64,000 nt of DNA from Campylobacter ornithocola. Its GTDB lineage: Bacteria; Campylobacterota; Campylobacteria; Campylobacterales; Campylobacteraceae. The translations under genes were made by a program, and so were the position numbers. Position 1 is the stretch's first letter; every line of letters begins with the position of its first letter. Under the pieces are notes generated by a model. That model saw only the letters and a program-made list of their open reading frames with translations. It searched no databases and was not told where the DNA came from. This document shows, in pieces, positions 1 through 11,690 of this stretch. The DNA is taken from contig NZ_CP053848.1 of assembly GCF_013201605.1 (NCBI RefSeq), forward strand, positions 1 through 64,000, read 5' to 3'.

Positions 1-1329
1 ATGAATATAAAAGATTTTTTACTTGAATTTAAAACTGAAATTAGCAATAACGAATATAATACTTATATTTCTCACTTACAATTTAGTGAAAAATTAAGTA
101 AAAATAATATCTTAGTATTTATCGCACCAAATCATTTTTTGGCTAAATTTATACAAACAAAATACGCACAAAAACTAGCTTATTTTTATGAAGTAAAAAC
201 AGGAATTAATCCTCAAGTTAAAATCATTACAAATAATCAAAAGGTAGAAAAAAAGCATTTTTCTACAGATATTTCACAGATTAAATTTCAAAGCACTATT
301 TTAAATCCTTCTTTTACTTTTGAAAGCTTTGTTGTAGGAGATTCTAATCAATTTGCCTATGCAACCTGCAAAGCCATTACTGATAAAAGCAAACTTGGAA
401 AATTATATAATCCTATCTTTATCTATGGTCCTACAGGACTTGGAAAAACTCACTTGCTTCAAGCTGTAGGAAATGTGTGTTTAGATAATGGATATAAAGT
501 TATTTATGCTACAAGTGATAATTTTATCAATGATTTTACCATGCATTTAAATAACAAAACTATGAGCAAATTCCATGAAAAATACAAAAATTGTGATGTT
601 TTACTCATCGATGATGTGCAATTTTTAGGTAAAACAGACAAAATTCAAGAAGAATTTTTCTTTACTTTTAATGAAATCAAAGAAAAATTCGGACAAATCA
701 TTATGACAAGTGATAATCCTCCAAATATGTTAAAAGGTATAACAGAACGCTTAAAAAGTCGTTTTGCAAATGGAATCATCGCAGATATCACTCCACCTCA
801 ACTTGATACAAAAATTGCAATTATTAAGAAAAAATGTGAATTTAATGCCATTTATCTTAAACCTGAAGTCATAAGCTATATTGCTACTTCAATGGGAGAT
901 AATATCCGAGAAATAGAAGGAATGATTACAAATTTAAACGCTCAAGCAAGACTTTTTAATCAAGAAATAACTTTAGAAATCGTTAAAAGTTTTATGAAAG
1001 ATCACATTAAAGAAACAAAAGAAAATATCAGTGTTGAAGACATACTTGCTGATGTTTCAAAAAGCTATAATCTTAAGCCAAATGATATAAAATCAAATAA
1101 AAAAACACAAAATATTGTTATGGCAAGAAGGGTTGTGATATTTTTAGCAAGAGAGCTTACTACTATGTCTATGCCTCAACTTGCTAGATTTTTTAATATG
1201 AAAGATCACACCGCCATTTCGCATAATATTAAAAAAATTCAAGAACTAATGAGCGAAAATGAAAATTTAAAAGCCATAGTAGAAGAATTAAGAAATAAAA
1301 TTTTGACAAAAATAAAAAGCACCCTGTGA
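1..1329 (+). CDS. dnaA: Chromosomal replication initiator DnaA
   Basis: This 442-residue protein has the DnaA architecture. An N-terminal interaction domain is followed by an AAA+ ATPase with Walker A GPTGLGKT at residues 143-150 and Walker B LLIDD near residue 202. The C-terminal helix-turn-helix carries the DnaA signature DHTAISHN at about residues 402-409. As known for the family, it binds DnaA boxes, opens the origin and loads the replicative helicase. The window begins exactly at its ATG, so the deposited chromosome was probably linearised here and the upstream promoter is not visible. The downstream gap contains DnaA-box-like sequences. Length and motifs are normal. Confidence 0.98.
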   Translation: MNIKDFLLEFKTEISNNEYNTYISHLQFSEKLSKNNILVFIAPNHFLAKFIQTKYAQKLAYFYEVKTGINPQVKIITNNQKVEKKHFSTDISQIKFQSTILNPSFTFESFVVGDSNQFAYATCKAITDKSKLGKLYNPIFIYGPTGLGKTHLLQAVGNVCLDNGYKVIYATSDNFINDFTMHLNNKTMSKFHEKYKNCDVLLIDDVQFLGKTDKIQEEFFFTFNEIKEKFGQIIMTSDNPPNMLKGITERLKSRFANGIIADITPPQLDTKIAIIKKKCEFNAIYLKPEVISYIATSMGDNIREIEGMITNLNAQARLFNQEITLEIVKSFMKDHIKETKENISVEDILADVSKSYNLKPNDIKSNKKTQNIVMARRVVIFLARELTTMSMPQLARFFNMKDHTAISHNIKKIQELMSENENLKAIVEELRNKILTKIKSTL

Positions 1330-1462
1330 ATAAAAGTGAAAAATAAAAAAATTTTATTCTATGAGTAAAATTTCTATAAAAAAAGACTTTTAAAAAGCAT
1401 TTCACATTTTCACATTGCTTATTATTATGATAAAATAAATTTAAAAAATAAAGGAAGTAAAA
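1325..1462. other. Probable oriC region with DnaA-box-like 9-mers
   Basis: The dnaA-dnaN gap is very AT-rich. TGTGAATAA at 1325-1333 is the exact reverse complement of the DnaA box TTATTCACA. A weaker match, AGTGAAAAA, lies at 1335-1343. Two direct near-matches, CATTTCACA (1398-1406) and ATTTTCACA (1406-1414), abut each other. They are followed by AT-rich DNA (1415-1460) that could serve as an unwinding element and that holds a -10-like TATGAT (1426-1431) for dnaN. Origins in related epsilonproteobacteria lie beside dnaA, so oriC is the natural reading. It is inferred from boxes and position, not from GC skew. Confidence 0.6.
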
Positions 1463-2530
1463 ATGAAAATTAGCATTAATAAAAACACTCTAGAATCTGC
1501 CATAGTTTTAACTAACTCTTATGTAGATAAAAAAGACTCAAGCAATATCGCTTCTCACTTACTTTTTGAAGTAGTTGAAGATAAATTAATCATAAGAGCA
1601 AGTGATTATGAAATAGGTATTAATTATAAAATAAAAAAAATCAAAGTTGAAAGTGCAGGTTTTGCAACTGCTAATGCTAAAAGTATTTTAGATATTATTA
1701 AAAGTTTAAATAATGAAGATGTAGTCTTAGAAACTATAGAAAATTTCCTTTTTATTAGACAAAAAGGAACTAAATATAAACTTCCTATGTTTAATTATGA
1801 AGATTTCCCAAATTTCCCAAGCACTGAAGGAAAAGATAAATTTGATATTGATTCAAGTGATTTAAGTAGATCTTTGAAAAAAATTCTACCTGCAGTTGAT
1901 ACAAATAATCCAAAGTATTCTTTAAATGGTGCTTTACTTGATATAAAAACTACTCACATTAGTTTCGTAGGAACAGATACTAAACGCTTAGCAGTTTTTA
2001 CACTAAATAAAACAAATGAAAAAGAATTTAACCTTTGTATCCCTAAAAAAGCTATTTTAGAAATGCAAAAAATCTTTTTTGAAAAAATTGAAATTTATTA
2101 TGATGAAAATATATTGATTGCAAAAAATGATAATTTTGAGTTTTTCACAAAACTTATTAATGATAAATTCCCTGATTATGAAAGAGTAATTCCAAAAAAT
2201 ATCACAAAAGAATTTATTTTTAAAACTGAAGAATTTATGGACGCATTGAAAAAAATCAATGTGATCACTGAAAAAATGAAATTAAATTTCCATAAAGATA
2301 AACTTGTATTTGAAGGTATTAGTTTAGATAATATGGAAGCAAAAACTGAACTCGAAATGGAACTTAATATAGATGAGGAATTTAATCTTTGCATTAAAAA
2401 TAAATTCATCACTGACTTTTTAAATTCTATTGAAAGTGAAACATTTAAACTTAGCATAAATGAACCTCATATGGCCTTTTTAGTTTCAAGTGAAGAATTA
2501 CAAACTGTGATTATGCCAGTTATTTTATAA
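1463..2530 (+). CDS. dnaN: DNA polymerase III beta subunit (sliding clamp)
   Basis: The 355-residue product has the size and three-domain layout of the beta clamp, which forms a dimeric ring that tethers DNA polymerase III to DNA. The segment NGALLDI...FVGTDTKRLAVF in the middle domain and the C-terminal AFLVSS...TVIMPVIL are characteristic; the hydrophobic C-terminus is the clamp's protein-binding region. The start ATG is preceded by AAGGAAG at suitable spacing. It lies between the putative origin and gyrB, the classic dnaA-dnaN-gyrB order, and only 9 nt separate it from gyrB, so co-transcription is likely. Confidence 0.97.
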   Translation: MKISINKNTLESAIVLTNSYVDKKDSSNIASHLLFEVVEDKLIIRASDYEIGINYKIKKIKVESAGFATANAKSILDIIKSLNNEDVVLETIENFLFIRQKGTKYKLPMFNYEDFPNFPSTEGKDKFDIDSSDLSRSLKKILPAVDTNNPKYSLNGALLDIKTTHISFVGTDTKRLAVFTLNKTNEKEFNLCIPKKAILEMQKIFFEKIEIYYDENILIAKNDNFEFFTKLINDKFPDYERVIPKNITKEFIFKTEEFMDALKKINVITEKMKLNFHKDKLVFEGISLDNMEAKTELEMELNIDEEFNLCIKNKFITDFLNSIESETFKLSINEPHMAFLVSSEELQTVIMPVIL

Positions 2531-2539
2531 GGAAAATAA

Positions 2540-4858
<2,319 letters not shown>

Positions 4859-4876
4859 TCTTTAAATGATTTTTTA

Positions 4877-5392
4877 ATTGGAGGGCAAGGTCATAGTGGA
4901 AAGACCTTGCTTGCTCAAAAACTTCTTGAAAAATTTTCTTATCCTTATTTGAGTTTAGATCATCTAAAAATGGGTTTGATTAAGGGTATGAAAGATTTTC
5001 CTTTTAAAGTAGATGAGGATGAAAAAATAGCTGAGTTTTTATTTCCTATTGTAGATGGTATAATTCAAACTTGTATAGAAAATAGACAAAATTTAATCAT
5101 TGAAGGAATTTATCTTACTCCAAAAAAGCTACAAAAATTTCAAAATCATTCTAATATTAAAATACTTTATATCATTTTTTCAAAAGAATATATTTTGCAA
5201 AATTATGAATTAATTTATCAAAAAGAAAATGCTATAGAAAAGCGTTTATTTAGTGAAAAAGAAGAAATAGACATTCTTATTTTAAATCATCAAAAACTTA
5301 AAACTCAATGTAAAAATTTAAATCTTCCTTTCATAGAAATTCAAAAAGACTACGAAGTTGAATTAAAAAATGCAATAGAATTCTTTGCTTAA
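4877..5392 (+). CDS. P-loop NTPase/kinase-like protein, start disrupted or non-canonical
   Basis: The reading frame is open from the gyrB stop (4856-4858) to 5392. It encodes LIGGQGHSGKTLLAQKL at its start, a clear Walker A (GGQGHSGKT, codons 4880-4906). No ATG, GTG or TTG precedes the Walker A in this frame. The first usual start is TTG at 4907, which would delete it. An ATG at 4866 is out of frame, but one extra T in the T6 run at 4870-4875 would join it and give MIFLIGGQGHSGKT. Options are an ATT start at 4877 (used here), a single-base frameshift, or a sequencing error. The rest resembles small AAA or kinase-like proteins that phosphorylate small substrates. No closer family is recognised. 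Confidence 0.6.
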   Translation: MGGQGHSGKTLLAQKLLEKFSYPYLSLDHLKMGLIKGMKDFPFKVDEDEKIAEFLFPIVDGIIQTCIENRQNLIIEGIYLTPKKLQKFQNHSNIKILYIIFSKEYILQNYELIYQKENAIEKRLFSEKEEIDILILNHQKLKTQCKNLNLPFIEIQKDYEVELKNAIEFFA

Positions 5393-5409
5393 AAGCAAGT
5401 AAATAGTTA

Positions 5410-5415
5410 TATAAT
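5410..5415 (+). promoter_or_regulatory. Predicted -10 element of the urease operon
   Basis: TATAAT lies 24 nt upstream of the ureA ATG inside an A/T-rich stretch, the usual sigma-70 promoter form in Campylobacter, where no strong -35 is expected. The implied leader is about 20 nt and contains the ribosome binding site AAGGA (5430-5434). No nickel- or acid-responsive operator was recognised in this short gap. Confidence 0.5.
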
Positions 5416-5439
5416 ATCTAAAAAATTATAAGGATTAAA

Positions 5440-6111
5440 ATGCATTTTACTCAGCAGCAATTGCAACGATTAATGCTTCATTATGCAGGGAAAATCGCTA
5501 AAGATAGAAAAGAGCAAAAAATAAAATTAAATTATAATGAAGCTTTAGCTTATATATGTTATGAATTAATGGAACTTGCAAGAAAAAATTTAAGTGTAAG
5601 TGAATTGATGAGTATAGGGAAAACTTTACTTACAAGTGAAGATGTGATTGATGGTGTTGCAAGTATGCTTGATGAAATTCAAATAGAACTTCCTTTTGAA
5701 GATGGTACAAAATTAGTTACCATACACGAGCCTATAGCAAATGATGATAAAATAAAAGCTGGAGAGATGTTTTTATCATCAGAATTTATTGTGCTTAATG
5801 AAAATAAAACTTCTATAGAAATCAAAGTAAGCAATAAAGGTGATCGTCCTATACAAGTTGGCTCGCATTTTCATTTTTTTGAAGTTAATCGCTTTTTATC
5901 TTTTGATAGAGAGAAAGCTTATGGAAAAAGGTTAAATATCGCTTCAGGAACAAGTGTGAGATTTGAACCAGGTGAAGAAAAAACAGTAAGTTTAATAGAA
6001 TTTGGTGGTTTAAAAAAGGTTTTAGGTTTTAATAATCTTTGTGATGATTTTATCAATGATAAAAATAAAACTAAAGCTTTATCAAAAGCAAAAGAGAAAG
6101 GATTTCTTTGA
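5440..6111 (+). CDS. ureA: Urease small subunit, gamma-beta fusion (UreA)
   Basis: The 223-residue protein is a fusion of two subunits that are separate in most bacteria. Residues ~1-100 are the gamma subunit ([23 protein letters not shown]). Residues ~115-223 are the beta subunit ([42 protein letters not shown]). A fused UreA is typical of Helicobacter and urease-positive Campylobacter. With UreB it forms the nickel urease that splits urea to ammonia and CO2. It is the first gene of the operon, and its TGA overlaps the TTG start of ureB. Confidence 0.96.
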   Translation: MHFTQQQLQRLMLHYAGKIAKDRKEQKIKLNYNEALAYICYELMELARKNLSVSELMSIGKTLLTSEDVIDGVASMLDEIQIELPFEDGTKLVTIHEPIANDDKIKAGEMFLSSEFIVLNENKTSIEIKVSNKGDRPIQVGSHFHFFEVNRFLSFDREKAYGKRLNIASGTSVRFEPGEEKTVSLIEFGGLKKVLGFNNLCDDFINDKNKTKALSKAKEKGFL

Positions 6112-7805
6112 TTAAGATTAGCAAAAAAGACTATGTAAATATGTATGGTCCAACAACTAATGATAGAGTAAGATTAGCAGATACAGATTTGATTTTAAGA
6201 GTAGAAAAAGATTATACTTTATATGGCGAAGAAGTTAAATTTGGTGGTGGTAAAAATATTAGAGATGGTATGGCTCAAAGTGTGAGTGAGGGAGATTTTC
6301 CAGATTTAGTTTTAACTAATGCTTTGATTGTTGATTATACTGGTATTTATAAAGCAGATATTGGTATAAAAAATGGCTATATAATAGGTATAGGAAAAGC
6401 AGGTAATCCTGATATACAAGATGGAGTTGATCCTAGCTTAGTTATAGGCACAAGTACAGATATTATCGGTGCAGAAGGTTTAATAGTAACTGCAGGTGGT
6501 ATTGATACTCATATACATTTTATTTCCCCAACTCAAATTGAATGTGCCTTATATAGTGGTGTTACTACTATGATAGGAGGTGGCATAGGACCAAGTGAGG
6601 GAACAAATGCAACAACTTGTACAAGTGGAGCTTATCATATACATTCTATGTTAAAAGCTACGCAAAATTATCCTATGAATTTTGGCTTTTTAGGTAAAGG
6701 AAATTCAAGTAATAAAAATGCTTTGAAAGAGCAAATCATAGCCGGTGCATGTGGCTTAAAAATTCATGAAGATTGGGGTGCTACTTCTAGTGTGATTGAT
6801 GCTAGTTTAAATATAGCTGATGAAATGGATATACAAGTAGCCATTCATACAGATACTTTAAATGAAGCAGGTTTTGTAGAAGATACGATTAAAGCTATTA
6901 ATGGTAGAGTTATTCATACTTTTCATACTGAAGGTGCAGGTGGTGGCCATGCTCCTGATATTATTAAAATGGCGGGTTTTGAAAATGTTTTACCTGCAAG
7001 TACTAATCCTACTATGCCTTTTACTAAAAATACCATTGATGAGCATTTAGATATGCTTATGGTTTGTCATCATTTAGATAATAAAATCAAAGAAGATGTT
7101 GAATTTGCAGATAGTAGAATTCGTCCTGAAACTATAGCAGCAGAAGATAAACTTCATGATATGGGTGTTTTTAGCATTATGAGTAGTGATTCTCAAGCTA
7201 TGGGACGTGTAGGTGAGGTGATTTTAAGAACATGGCAAAGTGCTGATAAATGCAAAAAAGAATTTGGTGCCTTGAAAGAAGATAATGATTTAGATGATAA
7301 TTTTCGTATTAAACGCTATATAGCAAAATACACTATAAATCCTGCTATTGCACATGGGATTGATAGCTATGTTGGTTCTATTGAAGTAGGAAAATTTGCT
7401 GATTTAGTGCTTTGGCAACCTAAATTTTTTGGAGTAAAACCAAAGCTTATTTTAAAAGGTGGCTTGATAGTAGGTGCAAAAATAGGCGATGCTAATGCTT
7501 CTATCCCAACGCCTGAACCTATTATCTATGAAAAAATGTTTGGAGTAAATTTAAATGAAAATGCTTTACATTTTGTTTCTAAAGCTTCTTTAGAGGCTAA
7601 TATGCCTGAAAAATTAAGCTTAAAAAGAAAATGTGTTGCAGTAAAAAATTGCAGAAATATTACTAAAAAAGACTTGAAATTTAATGATAAAGTTCAAGAT
7701 ATAGAAGTAAATCCACAAACTTATGAAGTAAAAATAAATGGTGAGCTTATTAGCTCTAAGAGTGTTGATTCTTTAGCTTTAGCTAGAAAATATTTTATGA
7801 TTTAA
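6108..7805 (+). CDS. ureB: Urease catalytic subunit alpha (UreB)
   Basis: The 565-residue amidohydrolase carries the complete dinickel site. It has the HxH pair His135/His137 (GGIDTHIHF), Lys218 in GLKIHEDWG (the lysine carbamylated in ureases), the [10 protein letters not shown] and [15 protein letters not shown] histidines, and Asp361 in [10 protein letters not shown]. The flap with the conserved cysteine is MVCHHLD. It hydrolyses urea in the cytoplasm and gives ammonia for acid buffering or nitrogen supply. The start is TTG within the 4-nt TTGA overlap with ureA, so translational coupling is likely. No residue needed for catalysis is missing. Confidence 0.97.
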   Translation: MIKISKKDYVNMYGPTTNDRVRLADTDLILRVEKDYTLYGEEVKFGGGKNIRDGMAQSVSEGDFPDLVLTNALIVDYTGIYKADIGIKNGYIIGIGKAGNPDIQDGVDPSLVIGTSTDIIGAEGLIVTAGGIDTHIHFISPTQIECALYSGVTTMIGGGIGPSEGTNATTCTSGAYHIHSMLKATQNYPMNFGFLGKGNSSNKNALKEQIIAGACGLKIHEDWGATSSVIDASLNIADEMDIQVAIHTDTLNEAGFVEDTIKAINGRVIHTFHTEGAGGGHAPDIIKMAGFENVLPASTNPTMPFTKNTIDEHLDMLMVCHHLDNKIKEDVEFADSRIRPETIAAEDKLHDMGVFSIMSSDSQAMGRVGEVILRTWQSADKCKKEFGALKEDNDLDDNFRIKRYIAKYTINPAIAHGIDSYVGSIEVGKFADLVLWQPKFFGVKPKLILKGGLIVGAKIGDANASIPTPEPIIYEKMFGVNLNENALHFVSKASLEANMPEKLSLKRKCVAVKNCRNITKKDLKFNDKVQDIEVNPQTYEVKINGELISSKSVDSLALARKYFMI

Positions 7806-8272
7806 TGATTTTACTTCAAAATAAAATAACGCATTATGATTTAAACAAAGAATGCGATTTTTTAGAACTTAGTTGGTTTGATACTTTTAAAAAGATATTA
7901 AGAACAACAACTTTAAAAGGACTAGATGTCGCTATAAAAATGCCTGATAATAAAGGTTTAAATCATAATGATTGTTTATATGATGAGGATTTTTTGATTT
8001 TAGTGAAGATTAAACCTGAAAAGGTTTTAAAAATTCATATAGAAAATGAATACAACCTTGCTTTAATAAGTTATCAAGTGGGCAATATGCATTTAAATTT
8101 ATTTTATAAAGATCATAAACTTCTTACTTTAGAACAAAACTCTATTATAAGGTTTTTAGAAAAATTTAATATAAAATACGAAAAATGTGAGGAAATTTTA
8201 GAGCCAAAATATATGCTTGATATGCCAAGTTTTATCCAAGTTGATCCAAATTTTAAACTTATTAAAGAATAA
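7805..8272 (+). CDS. ureE: Urease accessory protein UreE (nickel metallochaperone)
   Basis: The 155-residue protein sits at the usual ureE position and its ATG overlaps the final base of the ureB stop. The C-terminal half contains GNMHLNLFYKDH, which matches the UreE metal-binding domain (GNxHxP-like). There is no histidine-rich tail. In other species UreE delivers Ni2+ to the UreFGD-apourease complex. Sequence conservation in UreE is low, so position contributes strongly to the call. Confidence 0.88.
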   Translation: MILLQNKITHYDLNKECDFLELSWFDTFKKILRTTTLKGLDVAIKMPDNKGLNHNDCLYDEDFLILVKIKPEKVLKIHIENEYNLALISYQVGNMHLNLFYKDHKLLTLEQNSIIRFLEKFNIKYEKCEEILEPKYMLDMPSFIQVDPNFKLIKE

Positions 8273-8274
8273 AG

Positions 8275-8943
8275 ATGAATAAATTAAATTTTTTACTTTT
8301 ACAAATTAGTGATTCTTCTTTTCCTATAGGAGCTTTTTCACATTCTTTTGGTTTAGAATCTTATGTGAATTTTGCTTATATAAAAAATATAGAAGATGCT
8401 AAAAAAGTTTTAAAAACTCAGCTTTATTCTAATATTTTGTATTTTGAACTTTTAGCTTTGAAAATAGCTTATGAAAATGCAAATGATGTAGAAAATTTAC
8501 TAATTTATCAAAGAAAATTTTTATCAAGTATAGTTGCAAAAGAACAAAGTCAAGCTTATATTTTTTTAGCTAAACGCTTCGTAAAAAATGTCAGTCTTTA
8601 TGGATTATCAAATCCTTTATTAAATCAATACATTAAAGAAAATCAAACTCCTATTTATCCTTTTGTGTATGCTTTATTTTGTAAAGATAATGAGCTTGAT
8701 TTTATGTATGAAAGTTTTTTGTTTGCTTTAATGAGTAATTTTATTAATATTCTTGTGAAAATTGTGCCTTTATCACAAAATGAAGGGCAGATTTTACTTT
8801 TTCAACTACAGCAAGATTTTCAAAATGTTCTTTCTAAATTACAAAATTTAAGTTTAAAAGATTGGTGTGAAAATCACAATATCTTAAATGATTATTTGGG
8901 TATAAAACACCAAAATTTAGCATTTAAAATTTATATTTCTTAA
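8275..8943 (+). CDS. ureF: Urease accessory protein UreF
   Basis: The 222-residue, mostly helical protein begins [21 protein letters not shown], the conserved N-terminal signature of UreF. In known systems UreF bridges UreD and UreG and gates the GTPase during nickel insertion. It starts 2 nt after the ureE stop with a short ribosome binding site (AAAGATG context). Size is slightly short of typical but no domain is lacking. Confidence 0.92.
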   Translation: MNKLNFLLLQISDSSFPIGAFSHSFGLESYVNFAYIKNIEDAKKVLKTQLYSNILYFELLALKIAYENANDVENLLIYQRKFLSSIVAKEQSQAYIFLAKRFVKNVSLYGLSNPLLNQYIKENQTPIYPFVYALFCKDNELDFMYESFLFALMSNFINILVKIVPLSQNEGQILLFQLQQDFQNVLSKLQNLSLKDWCENHNILNDYLGIKHQNLAFKIYIS

Positions 8944-8953
8944 AAGGGTTATA

Positions 8954-9553
8954 ATGGTTAAAATAGGCATAGGTGGTCCTGTGGGTAGTGGTAAAACAGC
9001 TTTGGTATTAAATTTATGTCAGGCTTTAAAAGATAAGTTTTCTTTGGCTGTGATTACGAATGATATTTATACAAATGAAGATGCAAATTTTTTAATCAAA
9101 CAAGGCGTTCTTGAAAAAGAAAGAATCATAGGAGTGCAAACTGGAGGTTGTCCTCATACAGCTATTAGAGAAGATGCTTCTTGTAATCTTGAAGCTGTTG
9201 AACTTTTACAAGAGCGTTTTAGTGATTTAGATCTTATTTTTATAGAAAGTGGTGGAGATAATTTATCGATGACTTTTTCACCTGAACTTGTGGATTTTTT
9301 TATTTTTGTTATAGATGTTGCTCAAGGAGAAAAAATTCCACGCAAAGGTGGTCCTGCTATTTGCAGGTCTGATTTAATGATTATCAACAAAATAGACTTA
9401 GCTCCTTATGTGAATGCTTCTTTGAAAATCATGCAAGAAGATACTTTAAAAATGCGTGGTAATAGACCTTTTATCATGAGTAATCTTCAAACTAAAGAAG
9501 GTTTAAAAGAAATTGTTACTTGGATTAAAAAATACACACTTTTAAAGGATTGA
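8954..9553 (+). CDS. ureG: Urease accessory GTPase UreG
   Basis: The 199-residue SIMIBI-class GTPase has P-loop GGPVGSGKT at residues ~7-15. It also has [10 protein letters not shown], the CPH nickel-binding motif in [22 protein letters not shown] and the guanine-recognition motif NKID. It hydrolyses GTP to drive nickel transfer into apourease. It lies 10 nt after ureF and 1 nt before the TTG of ureD. All signature motifs are intact. Confidence 0.97.
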   Translation: MVKIGIGGPVGSGKTALVLNLCQALKDKFSLAVITNDIYTNEDANFLIKQGVLEKERIIGVQTGGCPHTAIREDASCNLEAVELLQERFSDLDLIFIESGGDNLSMTFSPELVDFFIFVIDVAQGEKIPRKGGPAICRSDLMIINKIDLAPYVNASLKIMQEDTLKMRGNRPFIMSNLQTKEGLKEIVTWIKKYTLLKD

Positions 9554-9554
9554 T

Positions 9555-10307
9555 TTGTTTACTCAAAAGAGTGTTTTTAAACTTACATTAGATACTATCA
9601 ATGAAAAAACTATTATAAAAAATTCTTTTTTTACTCCTCCCTTTAAGCTTATGAGAAATTTTTATGATAAAAAATTAACTAGTATATATGTTTTAAATTC
9701 TAGTGCTGGAATTTTCAAAGAAGATCATCTAAGTTTTAAAATTATGTGTAAGAAAAATACAAATACTGCTATACTTACACAAAGTTATGAAAAGGTATAT
9801 GATACTAAAGATTCTTTTGCGAGTAAAAATATTGATTTTACTCTTGAAGAAAATGCAAGCTTTTTTTATATGCCAAAGCCACTTTTACTTCAAGAAAATG
9901 CAAATTTTTTACAAAATACAAAGATTAACCTAGCTTCTTTTTCAAAATTGGTTTATGTTGATTTTGTTATTTTTGGTAGAGTAGCTATGAATGAAAAATT
10001 TGCTTTTAAAAATTATGATAGTTTAACTCAAATTTATAGAAATGACACTTTGATTTTAAATGATAAAATTAAAATCAATCCTTCTTATATGAGAGAAAAT
10101 GAATTAAATTTTTTTGCAAATTATACGCATTATTTGAGTATTTATCTTTTTGGATATGATGAGTTTTATGAAGAATTAAAAGTTTCATTTGATGATATAA
10201 ATCAACTTTTTTATGAGGGTTTGTGTATAAAAATTCTTAGCAATGAAAGTGAAAAATTACTTTTACTTCAAGATAAGCTTTTTAAATTTTGTCAAAATAA
10301 AATATAA
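9555..10307 (+). CDS. ureD: Urease accessory protein UreD (UreH)
   Basis: The 250-residue protein uses a TTG start placed 1 nt after the ureG stop. It has UreD/UreH features: TPPFKLMRNF near the start, YVLNSSAGIFKEDHLSF and LTQSYEKVYDTKD. UreD is the scaffold that binds apourease and recruits UreF and UreG. In Helicobacter the same gene is called ureH. It is the last gene of the operon. No ureI urea channel and no nickel importer lie next to it, so those functions must come from elsewhere in the genome. Confidence 0.92.
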   Translation: MFTQKSVFKLTLDTINEKTIIKNSFFTPPFKLMRNFYDKKLTSIYVLNSSAGIFKEDHLSFKIMCKKNTNTAILTQSYEKVYDTKDSFASKNIDFTLEENASFFYMPKPLLLQENANFLQNTKINLASFSKLVYVDFVIFGRVAMNEKFAFKNYDSLTQIYRNDTLILNDKIKINPSYMRENELNFFANYTHYLSIYLFGYDEFYEELKVSFDDINQLFYEGLCIKILSNESEKLLLLQDKLFKFCQNKI

Positions 10308-10354
10308 AATATTGTGGTATTATAAAATTTTTAAAAACAAACTAAGGATTGTAA

Positions 10355-10741
10355 ATGCGATATGGTGAAAAAGAAATCAAAGAATTTAGCGTAGAAAATA
10401 TGGAAGTTTGGCCAAATGATGCTAAAAACGATTATGTGATTAAAATTACTTTGCCTGAATTTATGTGTTGTTGTCCGCGTAGTGGATATCCTGATTTTGC
10501 TACTATTTATCTTGAATATATACCAAATAAATTAGTAGTTGAACTTAAAGCTATAAAACTTTATATTAATACCTTTATGTATAAAAATATTTCACACGAA
10601 GCGAGTATTAATGAAATTTATAACACTTTAAAAGAAAAACTTGATCCAAAATGGATAAAAGTAGTAGGTGATTTTAACCCTCGTGGTAATGTTCATACCG
10701 TGATTGAATGCAGATCTGATTTAGTAGTACCACAAAATTAA
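10355..10741 (+). CDS. queF: NADPH-dependent 7-cyano-7-deazaguanine reductase QueF
   Basis: The 128-residue protein is a short, type I QueF of the T-fold superfamily. The catalytic cysteine is the one preceding the proline in PEFMCCCPRSGYPDFA, and the Asp in PDFA is the conserved acid. VELKAIKLY matches the QueF E-(S/L)-K-S-x-K region. It reduces preQ0 to preQ1 in queuosine tRNA modification. An unusual triple Cys precedes the catalytic proline. A -10-like TATAAA at about 10321 and AAGGA before the ATG suggest its own promoter. Confidence 0.94.
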   Translation: MRYGEKEIKEFSVENMEVWPNDAKNDYVIKITLPEFMCCCPRSGYPDFATIYLEYIPNKLVVELKAIKLYINTFMYKNISHEASINEIYNTLKEKLDPKWIKVVGDFNPRGNVHTVIECRSDLVVPQN

Positions 10742-10793
10742 GTTTTTATTAAAAATAAAAGGATATATTAACTCTTATTTTAAGGAGGAAAAT

Positions 10794-11441
10794 ATGAAAT
10801 TAAAATTATTTAGTTTAGTTGCAAGTGTGGCTTTGGTTTCAAATTTAGCTTTAGCTGATGAAAATTCAGGTTTGCTTTTAGGTATTGATGCAGGATGGTT
10901 TCATACTAAAGTAAGATCTGATCTTGATCATAGTAAAACAAAAAATGTTAAATATAATGGTGATTTAGAAGGTAACATCCCTGTTTTTGGTTTAAGAGTT
11001 GGTTATCGCTTCAATGAAAACCATAGACTTTATGGTGCTTATAATTATTCAAGTGAATTTAGTGATGTAATCAATACCACAAGATTTAAAATTGATGGAG
11101 AATTTACTACACATAAATTTTTACTTGGTTATGATTTTACTCCAAAAATCTTTGAAAAAACAAGAGCAGTTTTAGGTGTATATGGTGGTTATGCAAGAAC
11201 AGACATTACTTTAAAAACAAACTTTTTATCTTTATCTCAAAACTTTGATGGCTATACTTATGGAGCAAAAATTGGTGCTTTATATGAGTTAAATCAAGCA
11301 AATGAAATTGAGTTTGGTTTTAAAGCTGAACAAACTCATTATAATACAAGAAATTTTTACCAAAATGTAGTAGGCTCGAACTTTTATGATCCTAAACAAA
11401 CAAATTATGGTTTGTATCTAGGATATACTTATAAATTTTAA
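10794..11441 (+). CDS. Outer-membrane beta-barrel protein
   Basis: The 215-residue product starts with a signal peptide (KLKLFSLVASVALVSNLALA, cleavage before DE). It then consists of alternating strands with aromatic residues and ends YTYKF, a terminal-Phe outer-membrane signature. Strand-like segments such as GLRVGYRFNENHRLYGAYNY suggest an 8-stranded OmpA/OmpX- or Opa-like small barrel. The ribosome binding site TAAGGAGG (10781-10788) is unusually perfect, predicting strong translation. Function is unknown. The PhnA-domain gene begins 9 nt downstream. Confidence 0.8.
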   Translation: MKLKLFSLVASVALVSNLALADENSGLLLGIDAGWFHTKVRSDLDHSKTKNVKYNGDLEGNIPVFGLRVGYRFNENHRLYGAYNYSSEFSDVINTTRFKIDGEFTTHKFLLGYDFTPKIFEKTRAVLGVYGGYARTDITLKTNFLSLSQNFDGYTYGAKIGALYELNQANEIEFGFKAEQTHYNTRNFYQNVVGSNFYDPKQTNYGLYLGYTYKF

Positions 11442-11450
11442 GGAGAATTT

Positions 11451-11660
11451 ATGCCAAAAGATGCAAATGGAACTGAGCTTAATGCAGGTGATAGTGTAAG
11501 TGTTGTGAAAGATTTAAAGGTTAAAGGTGCAAGTACTACTTTAAAACGTGGTACAACTATAAAAAATATTAAACTTACAAATAAAGACACTGAAATTGAA
11601 GCTAAGGTGGATAAATTTGGTGTGATTGTTTTAAAAACTGAATTTCTTAAAAAAATATAG
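11451..11660 (+). CDS. Small PhnA-domain protein (YjdM C-terminal type)
   Basis: The 69-residue protein matches the C-terminal domain of the PhnA/YjdM family. It contains the features DANGTELNAGDSVSVVKDLKVKGAS, KRGTTIKNI and the DKFGVIVLKTEFLKK ending, an SH3-like beta fold. Full-length YjdM has an additional N-terminal zinc ribbon, absent here. Despite the old name (alkylphosphonate uptake), a role in phosphonate metabolism is not supported. It is preceded by AAGGAG and lies 9 nt after the barrel protein, so both are probably co-transcribed and end at the hairpin at 11663. Confidence 0.8.
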   Translation: MPKDANGTELNAGDSVSVVKDLKVKGASTTLKRGTTIKNIKLTNKDTEIEAKVDKFGVIVLKTEFLKKI

Positions 11661-11662
11661 TA

Positions 11663-11690
11663 AAAATTCCCAATCAATCTTGGGAATTTT
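11663..11690. terminator. Bidirectional terminator between the PhnA-domain gene and thyX
   Basis: A perfect 10-bp inverted repeat, AAAATTCCCA / TGGGAATTTT, surrounds an 8-nt loop. It has A-rich and T-rich flanks, so it can act on both strands. The 3' end of thyX (stop at 11674-11676) lies inside the hairpin. Confidence 0.75.
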
